Of a stretch of DNA of 64,000 bases, positions 61,708 to 64,000 are shown piece by piece. Under the pieces are notes generated by a model, which did no database searches, had not been told where the DNA came from, and saw only the letters and a list, made by a program, of their open reading frames with translations. The stretch is taken from contig CM049306.1 in the NCBI GenBank assembly GCA_026874595.1, forward strand, positions 49,736,019 to 49,800,018. The letters run 5' to 3'. The number at the start of each line of letters is the position of its first letter. Position 1 is the stretch's first letter. This stretch comes from Sipunculus nudus. Lineage: Eukaryota; Annelida; Sipuncula; Golfingiida; Sipunculidae. The position numbers were made by a program, and so were the translations under genes.

Positions 61708-63899
61708 TCTGGTACCTGCGGTGCCAAGAAATGTCTAGTTAGTATTATGATTCAGTCAGATATAATCATATGAACATGATATTGTGGAATGCCAGATGGG
61801 ATGGTAACAATCATCCCCAGGATCCGGCCAGACCCACACACGTGCTGCTACTGTCTATAAATTACAGTTTACATGTATGTACACGGATTTCAAACAACCC
61901 GCATGGTTACATACCATTGTCAAGGGTCATTGTTACGCAAAACAGTGGCGGCGATTTTTTTGTGCAGGGCCACAGTCTAACGTTACAGCGCCCTCGTATC
62001 GAGCAGACGACACCATGAAATATACAGGCGGGGAAGTATGTATTTAGTTATGCTCTGGGTTGCGGTATGGGTAATGTGTTATTGATGTAGCCATCACTCA
62101 GACGAGACCAGAGCTTTCACTCTTGTATTCAGACTGCCCGTCTGACTGCACGGGTTATGCAGTCTGGCTGCAGGGCTGAAACAGCTAGACCGTAATTTTA
62201 AGTACAAAAAGCTCTTCCGGGGCATATATCAAAAGCTTTGCAATGCCGAGCATATAGCACACTGAATACCCCATATCAATATTCAAAGCCCGCAGTATGC
62301 ATACGTAATATAATCCTGGATGTTTCGTATTATATTCACGTGAATGTCCGTTTATCCATACAAATTCATGTACATGTATATGGAAATATACGCTTACACA
62401 TAATCAGTTTGCATGGAAATGAATAAAATTCGAGGCACGGCGTCTGTATTTGATAAACAAATGTTATACAAACAGAACTGTGTTCTCGGATTTATAATAT
62501 GACCATACAATACGCTGTACATTCCGCGTGTATCAAGTATGGCTTTCATATGTATAATATATATTAAATATACCTGTATATACATATATACCTGTATATG
62601 TATACCTGTAACTATATGTATTTATTCCATATTCATGGTATTTCTTCTCAAAACAACCCATCTCAGCCTTAAATGGACGTTTGAACGTTTTGATAATATA
62701 GGAATAGCTTAAGTATATTCTAGAATTCAGCTGCTCTTGGTACATCGGGCCTAGTTACCATCTTATTTGCTGTCTGTCAGTTTTTTTGTTTTTCCAGTAT
62801 AGTATACTCGGAATTCGACGCTGGTTTGATATAGGACTGGCAAAATTTAGTTAGCACCGGTCCTCATTTATATATACAGGGCCTTGTCCATATCACGCTT
62901 TTGCGGAAATCATGCACCCTTTTGTTTGCTGTGTCAAAAAAAAGATCAAGGGTTTCAGAGGTGTTTAATAAAAATAGATATTTAGGCTAGTGAAATCTGT
63001 CGGGGTCAGGAAATTAGAACTGTTTCAATTGTTTCTTTGTACCTTAATGCCTGCATTCTCGTGATCCGAATGTCCGTCTCGAAATACTTTTGGCTCTGCA
63101 AGTGCGGTCCTTATAATGTATATAGAGTGTAACGGTCTGCTCTCCTAATACTTCAATCATAGGAAATATATACATATATAAAAAAAACGAATAAACTACT
63201 TAATATTACACTTTTCGTTCATCATTCGGTTTATGCATGAATCTTGCGTCAGCAAATCATATAGGACAAGCATATATTCTGCGAGGAATCGGCGTATACA
63301 TATCATACTGTTAATTTAGTGCGAAGACGATATATAGATAGTCATGGATGCATATTCACCAAATCTCAGCCGTTCCTCTCCACTGAGAGACGTGATTTAT
63401 ATACACGGGGGCGCCAAAGCGTCAGACTGGAGGTCTAGATCATAAAATGCCGTATACCTATACAAATGTATATATACCTGTACGTCTATAGCCCCCAGAC
63501 GGACAAGGAGAAATTAGCGCCTGGACCCAGCTCTCGCTGTGAGGTCATGACGCAAGTGGGATGATACGTACTATAAAGTGAACAGTCAGCTCCATTTAAC
63601 CACAAACGTGATTGGCTTGGTGAGTTCCGCGTGGGCTAGAGGTATGAAGATTATCCCATATATTGTTTGATATTACAGACGGAGAAATGAACCGAAAAGT
63701 GCTGTTAGAATCATGTAAGGACGAAAAATCGTCACACTCAACATGGCTATAAGACAGGTTGGTAGCATATCCAATTAAACAATCTGAGCAGATTATGAAT
63801 TATTTTAAGCTCACATGTACATGTACTTATTATAAAAGATATTTGTCTCGTAATTTGTGTGTGTGTGAGTGTGTGTGTGTGTGTGTGGCATGTGTGTGT

Positions 63900-63969
<70 letters not shown>

Positions 63970-64000
63970 CCTGTTTCAGATCTGTGCTGATACATCGGCT
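61708..64000. other. Gene-free right end of the window
   Basis: AT-rich with degenerate TATACCTGTATA repeats near 62560-62620 and a (GT)n-(GA)n array at the end. No exon, RNA gene or element end is recognisable. Confidence 0.55.
63857..63968. repeat. Compound (GT)n-(GA)n microsatellite
   Basis: An imperfect GT run (63857-63900) is followed by a perfect GA run of about 66 bases. Confidence 0.96.

Noticed and set aside
1-64000. CRISPR arrays, tRNA and rRNA genes
   Set aside because: Tandem repeats lack unique regularly sized spacers. No tRNA box A/box B pair or rRNA segment was recognised by eye, though a tRNA scan could still find a diverged one.

Overview
This window is nuclear DNA from an animal. 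It is AT-rich and full of long dinucleotide tracts, and its one recognisable gene has large introns with GT-AG splice sites. The gene product is a metazoan ER protein. The repeats built on GGTCA motifs, with ends containing GCTCAGCTGA, resemble repeats I associate with molluscan (bivalve or gastropod) genomes. A marine mollusc is therefore my best guess, from memory of family style and not from a search. There is nothing bacterial here: no operons, CRISPR arrays or phage genes.

The only protein-coding gene I can support is on the minus strand, from 38225 (start codon) to 25480 (end of stop). Four coding exons (38171-38225, 32948-33141, 30738-30827, 25480-25650) join in frame into a 169-residue protein. 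It is recognisable along its whole length as SSR4, the delta subunit of the translocon-associated protein (TRAP) complex. It has a signal peptide, a two-cysteine luminal domain, one C-terminal membrane span and a short basic tail. The exons are separated by introns of 5029, 2120 and 5087 bp. The upstream flank has an ETS-type site and ACGTG motifs that could fit ER-stress control.

Layout. 1-25 kb: gene-free, AT-rich DNA with many (AT)n, (GA)n/(CT)n and (ACT)n arrays, two copies of a short inverted-repeat element (5.4 and 20.0 kb) and a 1.75 kb foldback element whose arms contain perfect 44-48 bp palindromes (13.2-15.0 kb). 25.4-38.2 kb: SSR4, almost free of long simple repeats, but with a reverse-oriented mobile element in intron 3 and a probable short element in intron 1. 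38.4-51.4 kb: gene-free, with a GC-rich, CpG-containing patch ending in a good splice donor (possible non-coding first exon, about 40.6-40.84 kb), (AT)n arrays and CGCG-rich MITEs (48.5 and 49.8 kb). 51.4-61.7 kb: a nested repeat complex. It holds two same-orientation copies of an element carrying internal tandem repeats, one of them split by a 2.77 kb transposon with 19 bp terminal inverted repeats and an AT target duplication. 61.7-64 kb: gene-free, ending in a (GT)n/(GA)n array.

The most unusual structure is the satellite at 58.3-61.6 kb. A unit of about 144 bp is organised as 288 bp dimers, then alternating 577 bp pairs, then a duplicated four-unit block of about 1.15 kb. Nearly every 144 bp half carries a compact cluster of four AGGTCA-type half-sites spaced as DR2, DR1 and DR0, the arrangement recognised by nuclear receptors.
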